Positions 28,925-44,674 are shown, numbered from the stretch's first letter. The stretch is 64,000 nt of DNA from Thiocapsa imhoffii (GCF_016583985.1 NZ_NRSD01000001.1:372001-436000); one strand, 5' to 3'. A program made the numbers and translations. Notes: generated by a model from the letters alone, not told the origin.

Positions 28925-29940
28925 GTCTATTCGAGTCCGCTGATGGGTCTCTTGCCATCGCGCTCGCGCGACGCATGGCTGACGGCGAGCCGCATGATCC
29001 CCGGGCGCTGGCTCAGACCCTCAATGTCACGATCACGGCGCTTGAGCAGGCACTGAAGGGTCTGGGATCCCAACTGGGCCTGCAGCTGATCGCGGTGCCC
29101 GGCGGCGGTTATCGCCTTGCCCATCCGATCGAACTGCTGGATGCCGGCCACATCATGCGCTGTTTATCGCCGCGCTGTGCCACGGCGATTCCCCGCCTCG
29201 AAATCCACGATCAACTCGATTCGACGAACCGCTATCTGATGCGCTCCCAGTCGCACGGGGCGCTGAGTCGGACCGTCTGTCTCGCAGAGTACCAGCGTGC
29301 TGGCCGTGGTCGGTTGGGGCGCCGCTGGATATCGCCCTATGGCGCGAATCTGTATCTCTCCCTCCTGTGGCACCACCAGCTGCCCGCAGCGGCGCTCAGT
29401 GGCGTGAGTCTGGTGGCCGGTGCCGTGGTGGCGGATCGATTGTCTCGCGCCGGCGTGACGGAGATGGCCCTGAAATGGCCTAACGATCTGCTGTGGCGGC
29501 GGCGGAAGCTCGGTGGCATCCTCATTGAAACCACAACCGGGACGGGTGCGGCGCCTGCGGTGGTCTTGGGTGTTGGCCTGAATGTGCAGATGGACCCAAG
29601 CCTGGGGGCCGAGATTGATCAGCCCTGGGTCGATCTGTGCGAAGCACTCGGTGTCGGGCGTGTTGCACGCAATCTGCTCGCGGCACAACTGATCGAGGCC
29701 CTAGTTGAAGGTCTGGAGCGGTTTGAGCGTGATGGTCTTGCGCCCTTCATCGAACTCTGGAACGCCTTCGATTGCTTTCATGGCGAGACGGCCGTCTTGT
29801 CCCAGGGTGGGCAGGTGACTGAGGGTGTGCTGAACGGGCTCGCTCCAAGCGGGGCACTGCGGCTCAGGACGGCGGATGGCGAGCGACTGTACCATGCCGG
29901 TGAGGTGAGCCTCAGGACCCGCGGAGAGAACGCATCATGA
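28903..29940 (+). CDS. birA: Bifunctional biotin protein ligase / biotin operon repressor BirA
   Basis: 345 residues. N-terminal winged helix (about 1-75), a central biotin ligase domain, and a C-terminal SH3-like domain. Visible motifs: biotinyl-AMP loop AGRGRLGRRWISPYG near residue 133, LKWPNDLLWRRRKLGGILIE near 188. It attaches biotin to acetyl-CoA carboxylase and may repress biotin genes. ATG at 28903 lies inside the M61 gene, overlapping 22 bases; upstream in-frame ATG at 28855 would put more of the protein inside M61 and is less likely. coaX overlaps its end by 4 bases (birA-coaX is a common pair). Confidence 0.95.
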   Translation: MVSEPRLSLFESADGSLAIALARRMADGEPHDPRALAQTLNVTITALEQALKGLGSQLGLQLIAVPGGGYRLAHPIELLDAGHIMRCLSPRCATAIPRLEIHDQLDSTNRYLMRSQSHGALSRTVCLAEYQRAGRGRLGRRWISPYGANLYLSLLWHHQLPAAALSGVSLVAGAVVADRLSRAGVTEMALKWPNDLLWRRRKLGGILIETTTGTGAAPAVVLGVGLNVQMDPSLGAEIDQPWVDLCEALGVGRVARNLLAAQLIEALVEGLERFERDGLAPFIELWNAFDCFHGETAVLSQGGQVTEGVLNGLAPSGALRLRTADGERLYHAGEVSLRTRGENAS

Positions 29941-30704
29941 TGTTGTTGTTGCTGGATGTCGGAAACACCAACCTGTGCTGGACCAGGGCCACGTCCGACG
30001 GCGCGACCGCCAGGCTCTCAAGCGTGCAACGGGTGCGCCACGGCGGCGCCATCCCGCTTGATCTGCTGGCGGAGTGGGAAGGATACGAGGTGCCAGAGCG
30101 CGTCATCCTGAGTCATGTGGGGGACCCTGGCGTGGTGGCGGCGCTCACCCGGGTCGTGATGGCCCTCTGGGGCGTGCGGATCGAGTTCGTTCGGACGCGG
30201 GCGCGGTTCGGAGCGGTCCGCATCGCTTATGGCGAGCCGGCGCGGTTTGGCGTCGATCGCTGGTTGGCCTTGGTGGCCGCCCATGCACTGGAACAGCGCG
30301 CGACACTGATCGTCGATGCCGGAAGTGCCGCCACCTTCGACCTGCTGCTGGCGGATGGTCGTCACCTCGGAGGTCTCATCTTGCCGGGGGTTGAGATGAT
30401 GCGCCAGAGTCTCCTAGCCGGAACCCAAATCCCGCGGATCGCCGGGGAGCCGGCCGAGCTGACCTGGGCACAGGATACCGGCTCCGCCGTCGCGGCTGGC
30501 AGCCTCCTGGCGATTTCCGCCCTCGCTAGCCGACTCTACGATCGGTTGCGCGAGGAGGTCGGGGCGGAGCCGAAACTGCTCTTGACGGGGGGCGATGCCG
30601 AGCGGGTGCAGCCTGCGATCGAGCGGCCTTGCGAGGTGCGGGAAGACCTCGTGCTGCGCGGTCTCCTCCAGGTTGCCCTCGATGAGACGGCGACGCTTGA
30701 CTAA
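29937..30704 (+). CDS. coaX: Type III pantothenate kinase CoaX
   Basis: 255 residues. ASKHA-fold kinase, first step of coenzyme A synthesis; not feedback inhibited by CoA. Phosphate-binding loop LLLLDVGNTNLCW at the N-terminus, GVDRWLALVAAH near 102 with the catalytic Asp, and IVDAGSAATFDLLLADGRHL near 122. ATGA overlap with birA. A terminal position in the operon is likely because a minus-strand tRNA follows. Confidence 0.95.
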   Translation: MMLLLLDVGNTNLCWTRATSDGATARLSSVQRVRHGGAIPLDLLAEWEGYEVPERVILSHVGDPGVVAALTRVVMALWGVRIEFVRTRARFGAVRIAYGEPARFGVDRWLALVAAHALEQRATLIVDAGSAATFDLLLADGRHLGGLILPGVEMMRQSLLAGTQIPRIAGEPAELTWAQDTGSAVAAGSLLAISALASRLYDRLREEVGAEPKLLLTGGDAERVQPAIERPCEVREDLVLRGLLQVALDETATLD

Positions 30705-30770
30705 ACGGGATCAGGACCGTCCCGGTTATGACGCTCGTACTCGGTTGACTCAAGGTGTGATGCAGCGAGA

Positions 30771-30847
30771 TGGTGCCCTCGACAGGATTTGAACCTGTGA
30801 CCTACCGCTTAGGAGGCGATCGCTCTATCCAACTGAGCTACGAGGGC
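30771..30847 (-). tRNA. tRNA-Arg (anticodon CCT)
   Basis: The complementary strand folds into a full cloverleaf: acceptor GCCCTCG/CGAGGGC, D arm GCTC/GAGC with AGTTGGATA loop (A20, an arginine identity element), anticodon arm ATCGC/GCGGT with loop CTCCTAA, T arm ACAGG/CCTGT with TTCAAAT, and an encoded ACCA 3' end. Anticodon CCT reads AGG. Confidence 0.97.
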
Positions 30848-30995
30848 AGCGAAGGGGCCGGTTGGCGATTGGCCATGAGCGCGTGCGATTGCAACACGAC
30901 ACGACTGGACTAGTGTACCCCAGCAGGTCGTTCCAGGCATGGCCTTCTGCTCCACCGAGATTGGCCTGATACCGGGCGATTGAACCATGAGGTGT

Positions 30996-31283
30996 TTAAG
31001 GTCGATCGCCGCGGGAGCCACGGCGCCAACGCATGATGAGATCAGCCAGGTGGGCGATCAAGGCTAGGGTCAGCCACAGTGCGATCCACTCCCAGCCCGC
31101 ATGCTGCAAAGCGGCTCGCAGTGCCAGCAAGAGGAAGGCACCCGCCAGGAGCAGGCCGATGAGTTCGCGACCGGCAACGCCTTGCCCGGTCAGGCGATGC
31201 CAGAGCCACAGCCCAGCGCCCTCGACCAAGACCAACACCAGGATGAAGTCGACGAGCCGGGCGCTCGTTACCAAGTCCTCCAT
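30996..31283 (-). CDS. Small membrane protein next to bchP, unknown function
   Basis: 95 residues, not recognised. Three hydrophobic segments at about residues 10-28, 40-58 and 66-85 (for example DFILVLVLVEGAGLWLW) and a basic C-terminus. It lies 24 bases downstream of bchP on the same strand and so is probably co-transcribed with the ppsR-bchG-bchP block. It could assist bacteriochlorophyll tail reduction or pigment handling, but that rests on position only. Confidence 0.65.
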   Translation of the reverse strand: MEDLVTSARLVDFILVLVLVEGAGLWLWHRLTGQGVAGRELIGLLLAGAFLLLALRAALQHAGWEWIALWLTLALIAHLADLIMRWRRGSRGDRP

Positions 31284-31307
31284 GGCAGCATCCGCTCGAC
31301 GGCCTGC

Positions 31308-32516
31308 TCAGGAGCGCGCGGAGACGAGTCCGAACAGGTGGGCCATATCCTTCATGAAAATCCGCAGATGCGCGCCTGGCCGGGCTCGCACGAGGCGTTT
31401 GTTCATGTAGGCCTCCCAGGTCAGATACTGAACATCCGGGTCACGGCACATGCTCACGAATCGTTCGCGTCGTTTGTCGCTCGCGTACCAGAAATGTTGC
31501 ATTATCCCGAGGACCCAGAAGACCTTGCCGTGCGCCTTCATAAACCGCTTGCGCGCGCTTTTCAGCGCACTGGCGTCGCCGGTGGTCAGAAAGGTGTCGA
31601 CCGCATCGCCCGCGAGCCGACCACCAACGAGCGCGTAATAGATGCCCTCGCCGGATGCCGGCGCAACGACGCCCGCCGCATCCCCGGCGAGTAGCAGGTC
31701 GCGACCATTGTCCCACCGCCGCATCGGCTTCAAGGGGATGGGGGCCCCCTCACGACGCAGTGTCTCGGCGTCAGCGAGGCCCGCGCGGCGACGCAGTTCC
31801 GCGGTTGCCGAGCGGAGTGAAAACCCTTCCACGGCCGTGCCAACCCCCACGCTCGTCGTCTCGCCGTGGGGAAAGACCCAGCCATAGAAATCGGGTGAGA
31901 TATCACCCTGGTAGTAGACGTCACAGCGGCTGCCGTCAAAGTCCGCAATGCCGCCGTTCGGGGGGGTGCGTACGATCTCGTGGTACGCCGCCACGTATTT
32001 GATTTTGTCGGCTCCCGGCACGCATTGTTTGCCAACGGTTGAGTGCGCGCCATCGGCACCGATCACGGCGCGCGCGCGGACCTGTTCGCTCGGGCTGTCA
32101 TTGCGGCCCACTCCCGGGCGATAACGGATGATGGCGACCCCGTCCTGATCGCGCTCAAGGCGCTCGAAGGTGCCGGTCCGACGTTCCGCGCCCGCTTGAG
32201 CGGCGCGCTCGCGCAACCATTCGTCGAAATGTTCGCGATCGACCATGCCGACGTAACCACCGTTGATCGGCATGTCGACCCGTTGCTCGGATGGCGACAC
32301 CATGCGCGCCGAGTTGACCTGATTGGCCAGCATCGACTCCGGGATGTCGAATTCGCGCATCGCTTGGGGCGGAATGGCGCCGCCGCAGGGTTTGATCCGC
32401 CCCCCACGATCGAGCAAGAGGACGCGGCGACCGCGCGCGGCGAGATCGGTTGCGGCCGTGGCGCCGGCGGGTCCACCGCCCACCACGACAACGTCGAAGG
32501 TATCAAGTTTGGTCAT
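31308..32516 (-). CDS. bchP: Geranylgeranyl reductase BchP
   Basis: 402 residues. Flavoprotein that reduces three double bonds of the geranylgeranyl tail of bacteriochlorophyll to phytyl. FAD-binding N-terminus FDVVVVGGGPAGATAATDLA, GGRIKPCGGAIPP near residue 40, and the second FAD motif DLLLAGDAAGVVAPASGEGI near 285 identify it. ATG at 32516 is chosen, with GAGGG about 10 bases upstream; the frame runs further upstream to 32678 without family similarity. It is followed by the small membrane protein and preceded by a 257-bp gap after bchG. Confidence 0.96.
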   Translation of the reverse strand: MTKLDTFDVVVVGGGPAGATAATDLAARGRRVLLLDRGGRIKPCGGAIPPQAMREFDIPESMLANQVNSARMVSPSEQRVDMPINGGYVGMVDREHFDEWLRERAAQAGAERRTGTFERLERDQDGVAIIRYRPGVGRNDSPSEQVRARAVIGADGAHSTVGKQCVPGADKIKYVAAYHEIVRTPPNGGIADFDGSRCDVYYQGDISPDFYGWVFPHGETTSVGVGTAVEGFSLRSATAELRRRAGLADAETLRREGAPIPLKPMRRWDNGRDLLLAGDAAGVVAPASGEGIYYALVGGRLAGDAVDTFLTTGDASALKSARKRFMKAHGKVFWVLGIMQHFWYASDKRRERFVSMCRDPDVQYLTWEAYMNKRLVRARPGAHLRIFMKDMAHLFGLVSARS

Positions 32517-32773
32517 GGTGTGTTGGCCCTCAGCCGGGGTCATGCAGAGCAGTGTGTTGATCGGACGCCTCGGATCGAGACGCGCAGGTGTTGACGACGA
32601 CATCCTTGTGGTGCTCGATCCTGATGTTACCGCATGGACTGCACATTCTGGATCCTCATCATCCAAGCACGGCGGCAACTTCGTCCAGACCCGTTCGACG
32701 GGGGGATCACGGTGTTCGATCGCCTAGAGAGCCGGGCGCCCGTGCCGGAGCGAACCACGCCATGACGCCGTGC
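32517..32773 (-). other. bchG-bchP intergenic region
   Basis: 257 bases without a gene. In many phototrophs bchG and bchP are adjacent; here the gap could hold a bchP promoter. TGT...ACA triplets at about 32625-32650 have N15 spacing rather than N12, so I do not call a PpsR operator. No clear hairpin found. Confidence 0.35.
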
Positions 32774-33682
32774 TCAGCCCATCAGTGCCCGCACGGCGAA
32801 CGCACTGATCATCATCCCGGTGACATAGACGCTGACACCGAGGCCGCTGAACCAGGTCGCGCGCTCCAGCGGGCTGCGCAGGAACCGCACCATGAGCGCG
32901 ACTTGGATCAAGAGCACGATGGTGACCGCGATCCCGTGAGCGGGCTTGTCCCAGGCGAATAGGAAGGCGATCACGACGACCTGGGGCAAGGCCATCACGA
33001 GACTGGCCAGCCGGGCCGCGCCATCAACCCCCAATTGCACCGGGAGTGAGCGGACGCCCATTTGCCGATCACCCTCGATCGCTTTGAAATCATTCAGGGT
33101 CATGATTCCATGTGCGCCAATGCTGTAGAGCACGGCGAGCACCAGGATGCGCCAATCGGGCATCGCCCCGCCGAGCATCACCGCGGCCCCAGTGACCCAG
33201 GCGAGTCCCTCATAGGAGAAGCCAACCGCCAGATTCCCCCACCAGCCGTTGCCTTTGAGACGAAACGGTGGCGCGCTGTAGGCCCAAGCCAGGGCCATTC
33301 CAAGCAATGCCGCCCCGAAGACCCATGGCCCCAGGAACCAGGCCAACACCAGTGAGACCGTCGTCCAGATGAGGGCAAGATAGAGTCCCCAGCGTCCTGG
33401 GATGCGGCCGGAGGGGATCGGTCGATTGGGTTCATTGATCGCGTCGACATGGCGGTCGAACCAGTCGTTCACGACCTGGCTTGTTCCGCACATCAGGGGG
33501 CCGGCGAGCAGGACACCAGCGAGCAGCAGCCACCATTGCTGCAGGATCAGGGCGCCCGAGGACACGACACCGCAGGCGAACGCCCACATCGGCGGGAACC
33601 AGGTGATCGGGTGCGAGACCTCGAGAATGGCGGAGGGGGATAGCCTTGCGGGCGCGGCCGCAGCAGTCGGGCTCGGATTCAT
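32774..33682 (-). CDS. bchG: Bacteriochlorophyll synthase BchG
   Basis: 302 residues. UbiA-family polytopic prenyltransferase that esterifies bacteriochlorophyllide with geranylgeranyl diphosphate. The first Asp-rich motif is seen in SQVVNDWFDRHVDAINEPNRP near residue 85 (quoted motif NDWFDRHVDAINEPNRP), and a second acidic site in TLNDFKAIEGDRQMG near 208; about eight to nine membrane segments. ATG at 33682 is chosen; a GTG at 33691 overlaps the ppsR stop codon (GTGA) and is an alternative. Tight spacing with ppsR indicates one transcript. Confidence 0.96.
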   Translation of the reverse strand: MNPSPTAAAAPARLSPSAILEVSHPITWFPPMWAFACGVVSSGALILQQWWLLLAGVLLAGPLMCGTSQVVNDWFDRHVDAINEPNRPIPSGRIPGRWGLYLALIWTTVSLVLAWFLGPWVFGAALLGMALAWAYSAPPFRLKGNGWWGNLAVGFSYEGLAWVTGAAVMLGGAMPDWRILVLAVLYSIGAHGIMTLNDFKAIEGDRQMGVRSLPVQLGVDGAARLASLVMALPQVVVIAFLFAWDKPAHGIAVTIVLLIQVALMVRFLRSPLERATWFSGLGVSVYVTGMMISAFAVRALMG

Positions 33683-33687
33683 GCGGC

Positions 33688-35112
33688 TCACTTTTCGTCT
33701 GTCACAGTGGGGTCTGGGGTTTGATCAGAGATCCCGTAGCGGTCGATTTTGACGTATAGACTTTGACGGCTCAACCCCAGAAGCTCGGCGGCCGATGCGC
33801 GATTGTCGCCCGTCAGTTTCAGCGCGGCCTCGATGCATAGACGCTCGATGGTATCAGTTGATTCGCGCACCAGATCCTTCAGCGGCACGCGCCCGACTCG
33901 GTCGGTGAGTTGGTCGAGCCACCGGGGTTGCTCGGGACTCGAGGGCTGCTCGGCATTCAGGCGCCGCCCCACGTCACGAATGAAGAAACCGAAATAGGGG
34001 CGCTCGCCACTGCGCACCGCGGCCGCGGAGATCTCAACGTCCGTCGTCGAGCCGTATTCGCCGCGCAGGGTGGTGGCGAACAGCCGGACCGTATCATGTT
34101 GCCGCAGATTCGCCATCAGGACGTTCAGGTCGACCCCTGGGCGACCGAGCCAGCGATCTAAGGACTCGCCACGCGCCTGCTGCTCGGCGGCAATCTCGGT
34201 CAAGGCAAGGAAGGTATTGTTGGCGCTGAGAATGCGCCCCTCGGCGTCCGTGATCACGACACAGTCGGGGGCATTCTCGAGGACGCGCAGATAGCGCGCC
34301 CGATTCTCTGGCAAGGAGGCGCCGCTGGTTTCCGCGCGCAGGGGGGACAACCGCACCAGTAGGAACGACAGGTTCTCTTGTCGCAGCAATGAGGCGGACA
34401 CCAGGAATTCCTGCAGCCCATCGGCAAGCTTGGCGCGCACGTCATCGGCGCGTCCGGCGGCGCGCACGCCAGCGAGGAGGCTATTGATCGCCTGCGTACC
34501 GTCGGTGTCGAAGCCTTCGGGAAAGGGTCTTCCGATCACGCGCGTGGGCGATTCGCCCAGGAGTTGACCCGCGGCCGGGTTGGCCTCGACGACCCGCTGG
34601 GTTGGGGCGTCGATGATCAGGATCGCTTCGGAGACCATCCGAAAGAGCAGGCGATAACGGGTCTCGACCTGGCGAAACCGCCAGTAATCCCGTTCCAGTG
34701 CCTGCTGTGCGTCAACCAGTTGTTGCTGCAAGGCAGCCATACCCTGAAGATTCCGGCCCATGGCCATGACGTTCGCGCCAACCCGCAGCGCGCGGTATTG
34801 GATGAGGATCTCGGAGCCGCGTACCGAAGGGTGGGTGACTTGGCGCCAGCGCGTGAGCTCTTCCGTGGTGGCTTCGTCCAACAAGGCTTCCACATTGGGG
34901 CGGCTCTCCGGGAGAACCGTGGTGAGCCAGGAGTGTCCAACCCAGTCCTGACTGAACTCATGCGAGAGATCCTCGCTGCCGAACGAGATGTCACGAACGA
35001 TCCCGCTGGGGTCGATCACCAAGGCGATATCGGTCGCGCCCTCGACCAACGCCGTTGCGGCCGTGGCGTCAAGCGTACCGAGCATACGTTGTGGGGTTCT
35101 GAACGGACTCAC
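33688..35112 (-). CDS. ppsR: PpsR/CrtJ-type photosynthesis repressor
   Basis: 474 residues from the GTG at 35112, which follows a strong GGGAGGG box by 10 bases. Layout: an N-terminal PAS-like region (about 15-120), a Q-rich linker (LQQQLVDAQQALERDYW), two PAS domains (about 152-255 and 272-385) and a C-terminal Fis-type helix-turn-helix (DNRASAAELLGLSRQSLYVK near 436). PpsR/CrtJ represses bch, crt and puc/puf genes under oxygen by binding TGT-N12-ACA, and such sites exist in this window. Only two cysteines are present, Cys284 in the last PAS and Cys426 in the HTH; the latter matches the redox Cys of CrtJ/PpsR. First gene of the minus-strand ppsR-bchG-bchP block. Confidence 0.95.
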   Translation of the reverse strand: MSPFRTPQRMLGTLDATAATALVEGATDIALVIDPSGIVRDISFGSEDLSHEFSQDWVGHSWLTTVLPESRPNVEALLDEATTEELTRWRQVTHPSVRGSEILIQYRALRVGANVMAMGRNLQGMAALQQQLVDAQQALERDYWRFRQVETRYRLLFRMVSEAILIIDAPTQRVVEANPAAGQLLGESPTRVIGRPFPEGFDTDGTQAINSLLAGVRAAGRADDVRAKLADGLQEFLVSASLLRQENLSFLLVRLSPLRAETSGASLPENRARYLRVLENAPDCVVITDAEGRILSANNTFLALTEIAAEQQARGESLDRWLGRPGVDLNVLMANLRQHDTVRLFATTLRGEYGSTTDVEISAAAVRSGERPYFGFFIRDVGRRLNAEQPSSPEQPRWLDQLTDRVGRVPLKDLVRESTDTIERLCIEAALKLTGDNRASAAELLGLSRQSLYVKIDRYGISDQTPDPTVTDEK

Positions 35113-35582
35113 GGCGACCGGACCCTCCCTTAAGACTCGAAGGCGTGCCCTAGCGACCCGAACGAGAGGTCGGCGGTGAGCGCGCTGAGAACGGTACGGC
35201 TCGTTGCGCTGTCCAGTCGCTGTGGGCGCCATCGGACTGCGGCGCGTCGTCTGGCGCGCTCGACATAGCCGTTAGGTTCACCGACGCCCTGCGAAATGGC
35301 GATGATCACGAAAGACTCTATTGCTCGTGCGCTGTGCGCTCTACTCTCGGGCTGGACAGCACGAAGGTCACCAGGCAGGGGCTGCGTCGAGGCGCTCGCG
35401 TAGGCGATCCTGACGAGCGACGTCGAGCTGCTGACTCTGAGTACTGCCGTTGTGCGAAGACCAAGTCGATGTTGTGCATCCTCGTCAGGACCCGGGCGTT
35501 GCGCGGGTCGAGGCATCGCTGCTGGGGAGGCCAGTGCACCCGTGTCGGGCTCGCTACCTTATTGTGATGCCTGGATCGGGGT
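35113..35582. other. ppsR-bchF intergenic region, left part
   Basis: About 470 bases upstream of ppsR without a convincing gene; the frames that stay open lack ribosome binding sites and family-like composition. If ppsR is transcribed from the TTGACA on the minus strand (complement of 35583-35588) with CACAAT (complement of 35561-35566, 16-bp spacer), it would have a leader of roughly 440 bases. Confidence 0.4.
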
Positions 35583-35600
35583 TGTCAAGTCAGGTTTACG
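35583..35600. promoter_or_regulatory. Near-consensus PpsR operator between ppsR and bchF
   Basis: TGT (35583-35585), 12 bases, ACG (35598-35600): one mismatch to the TGT-N12-ACA consensus. It begins 11 bases before the -35 of the bchF promoter and its first half forms the -35 (TTGACA) of a minus-strand promoter directed to ppsR, so a single site could control both directions. Confidence 0.5.
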
Positions 35601-35610
35601 TAAAGTTTGG

Positions 35611-35639
35611 TTGACGCACCCGGGAAAGCAGACTAGATT
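35611..35639 (+). promoter_or_regulatory. Promoter of the bchF operon
   Basis: TTGACG (35611-35616), 17-bp spacer, TAGATT (35634-35639); five of six and four to five of six matches with ideal spacing. Expected transcription start near 35646, about 90 bases before bchF. It likely drives bchFNBHLM. Confidence 0.65.
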
Positions 35640-35733
35640 CGTTGTATGTTGAAGCAAGACGTCGGATCATAACGTGGTTGGTGATCCCGGGCGGATCTTG
35701 ACTTGGCCAAAGAACTAATTGAGTGTCCTGCGC

Positions 35734-37496
<1,763 letters not shown>

Positions 37497-37500
37497 CGCG

Positions 37501-39052
37501 ATGCAGCTCACACTCTGGACCTACGAAGGACCACCACACATCGGCGCGATGCGCGTCGCCGCGTCGCTGGACGGGGTCCACCTCGTTCTGCATGCGCCCC
37601 AGGGCGACACCTACGCCGATCTCCTCTTTACCATGATCGCGCGCTCCGAGCGACGTCCGCCGGTGACCTATACCACCTTCCAGGCGCGCGAACTCGGTGG
37701 CGACACCGCCGAGCTGGTCAAAGCCAGCGTCAGCGATGCCTACGAGCGCTTCAAACCGCAAGTCCTGATGGTTGGCGAGGCCTGCACCGCCGAGCTGATC
37801 CAGGATCAGCCCGGTGCGCTGGCGCGCGGCATGGGGCTGCCGATTCCGGTTCTTTCGCTCGAGCTGCCCGCCTATGCACGCAAGGAGTGTTGGGGCGCCA
37901 ATGAAACCTTCTATCAGCTGGTGCGCGGTCTCTTGCGCGCGCAGGTCCCGGAGGCGGGACGCAAGCCGGCGCCGCGTCCGGCGGGTCAGCGGCCACGTGC
38001 CAATCTGCTCGGCCCCACAGCCCTAGGTTTCCGCTGCCGCGATGATGTGATCGAAGTGCGGCAGTTGCTCGCCGCGATCGGAGTCGATGTGCATGTGGTC
38101 GCCCCCTTGGGCGCCAGCGCGCAAGATCTCCTGCGCATTCCCGAAGCAGACTTCAACGTCTGTCTGTATCCTGAGACGGCCGATCAGACCTGTGATTGGC
38201 TGGAGCGGATGTTTGGCATGCCGACCGTGAAGACGGTCCCGATCGGAATCGGCGCGACGCGCGACTTTCTCGATGAGGTGGGTCGGGTTACTGGAATCGA
38301 TGTCGCTCATGCCAAGGCGCCGAATTCGTCTAGAATGCCCTGGTATTCGCGCTCGGTGGATTCGACCTACCTGACCGGTAAGCGAGTGTTCATCTTCGGC
38401 GATGCGACCCATGCCGTTGCCGCAGCGCGGATCTGCGCCGAGGAGCTTGGCTTCACCATCGTCGGCCTTGGGACCTATGCCCGTGAATTCGCACGCGACG
38501 TGCGCGAGTGCGCGCGGCGCTATGGGGTGGACCCCCTGATCACGGACGACTATCTTGAGGTCGAGGCGCGTGCCGCACAGTTGCAACCCGAGCTGATGTT
38601 GGGCACGCAAATGGAACGGCACATCGCGAAACGCCTAGGCGTTCCATGCGCCGTGATCTCGGCGCCGGTGCATGTGCAGGATTTCCCCGCACGCTATGCA
38701 CCGCAGATGGGGTTCGAGGGCGCGAATGTCATCTTTGATACGTGGGTACACCCGTTGATGATGGGGCTTGAGGAACACCTCATCACCATGTTTCGGGAGG
38801 ATTTTGAGTTTCATGATGCGGCGACGCCGTCGCATCTTGGCTCAGGAGCCGGGCGTGACCGGCCGTCGGCGATCGAGACCGGACCGACGGTCACACCCGC
38901 TGAAGCCAGCCATTCAGACATCAGGTGGGCAGCGGAAGCCGAACAGGAGCTGAAAAAGATCCCTTTCTTCGTGCGCGGCAAGGCGCGTCGGAATACCGAG
39001 CGCTTCGCGGAGGAACAGGGCATCCAGACCATCACTGTGGAGACGCTCTACG

Positions 39053-39078
<26 letters not shown>
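37501..39078 (+). CDS. bchB: Light-independent protochlorophyllide reductase subunit B
   Basis: 525 residues. Second subunit of the NB-protein, contributing the substrate site and the unusual Asp ligand to the [4Fe-4S] cluster. The N-terminus [20 protein letters not shown] is canonical (Asp/Cys region follows), with [20 protein letters not shown] near 90 and the C-terminal iron-protein docking domain ([20 protein letters not shown] near 490). Its 3' end overlaps bchH by 26 bases. Length matches the family (510-530). Confidence 0.97.
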
Positions 39079-43697
<4,619 letters not shown>

Positions 43698-43698
<1 letters not shown>

Positions 43699-44399
43699 TG
43701 GCTCATGGTTCGTATCAAGAACGTCGGCAGGCGATCGAGACCTACTTCAATCGCACGGCCGCGGACGCCTGGAAGAAGCTCACCTCCGATGCGAAGGTGA
43801 ACCCGATCCGTGCGACCGTTCGGGCGGGACGCGACGCGATGCGCGCGACCCTGTTGGACTGGCTGCCGAGCGATTTGACGGGGCAGCGGCTGCTCGACGC
43901 CGGCTGCGGAACGGGCGCCCTGGCCATTGCCGCCGCGCGCCGAGGTGCTCAGGTCGTGGCCATTGATGTGGCGCCAACGCTGATCGAGATCGCGCGTGAG
44001 CGCACCCCGTCCGACATCGGGCCGGGCTCCGTGCGCTTCGAGGCGGGAGACATGCTGGACCCGGAGTTCGGGCAGTTCGATCACGTGGTCGCGATGGATT
44101 CGCTGATCCACTATGTTCCCGCGGATGTCGTGGCGGTGCTGAGCGGTCTCGCGAGTCGCACCAGTGGCTCGATCCTCTTCACCTTTGCGCCGCGCACACC
44201 CGCCCTCGCGCTCATGCATGCGGTCGGCCAGTGGTTTCCGCGCGGCAACCGTTCGCCGGCCATCGAACCGGTCGGCGAGCAGACCCTGCGGGCCCTCCTC
44301 GCTGAGGAGCCTGGCCTGGCAGGCTGGCGATCCGATCGCACCAAGCGGATCGCGGTGGGTTTCTATACCTCGCAGGCACTCGCGTTGGTGCCGGCGTGA
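43698..44399 (+). CDS. bchM: Mg-protoporphyrin IX methyltransferase BchM
   Basis: 233 residues. SAM-dependent methyltransferase that esterifies the C13 propionate of Mg-protoporphyrin IX, preparing it for BchE. SAM motif RLLDAGCGTGALAIAAARRG near residue 65, and the N-terminal ERRQAIETYFNRTAADAWKK is typical of BchM/ChlM. ATG 43698 overlaps the bchL stop. End of the bchF operon before a 275-bp gap. lhaA, often located here, is absent. Confidence 0.95.
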
Positions 44400-44674
44400 G
44401 CAGTCGACCATGCCGTTTTGAGACTGCCGTTCGTGCACTCTGGCGCGCGTTGCCGATCGCTTCGGCACAGCGTCCGGATGCGATTTCGGCCCGGCTTGCG
44501 CCGGTCCTTTCACTGGCTAGGGAGTCGTCTATCACATCGAGATCCAGAGCAGCTTTTGCCACGTTGGTCGCCGTTTGTCCGCCCGTCACTCCGACGAGCT
44601 GGGTCATCGACGGTCATCGCGCTTCGGTCTAGCCGGCACGTCCGGTTAGCCTTTTGTCCTACGGAGGTCACATC
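44400..44674 (+). other. bchM-puhA gap, where lhaA is found in many relatives
   Basis: 275 bases with no gene supported. In most purple bacteria the MFS-type LhaA (about 470 residues) lies between bchM and puhA; nothing here translates into its membrane segments. The region holds the strong puhA Shine-Dalgarno GGAGG (44663-44667). A TGT-N12-ACA match at 44655-44672 overlaps that ribosome binding site and may be chance. Confidence 0.4.

Noticed and set aside
35130-35516. 128-codon minus-strand frame upstream of ppsR
   Set aside because: It overlaps the ppsR Shine-Dalgarno region without a start signal and has no recognisable protein-like pattern.
44655-44672. TGT-N12-ACA match before puhA
   Set aside because: It coincides with the puhA Shine-Dalgarno sequence, has a GC-rich centre and no linked promoter; about 16 chance matches are expected in 64 kb for this pattern.
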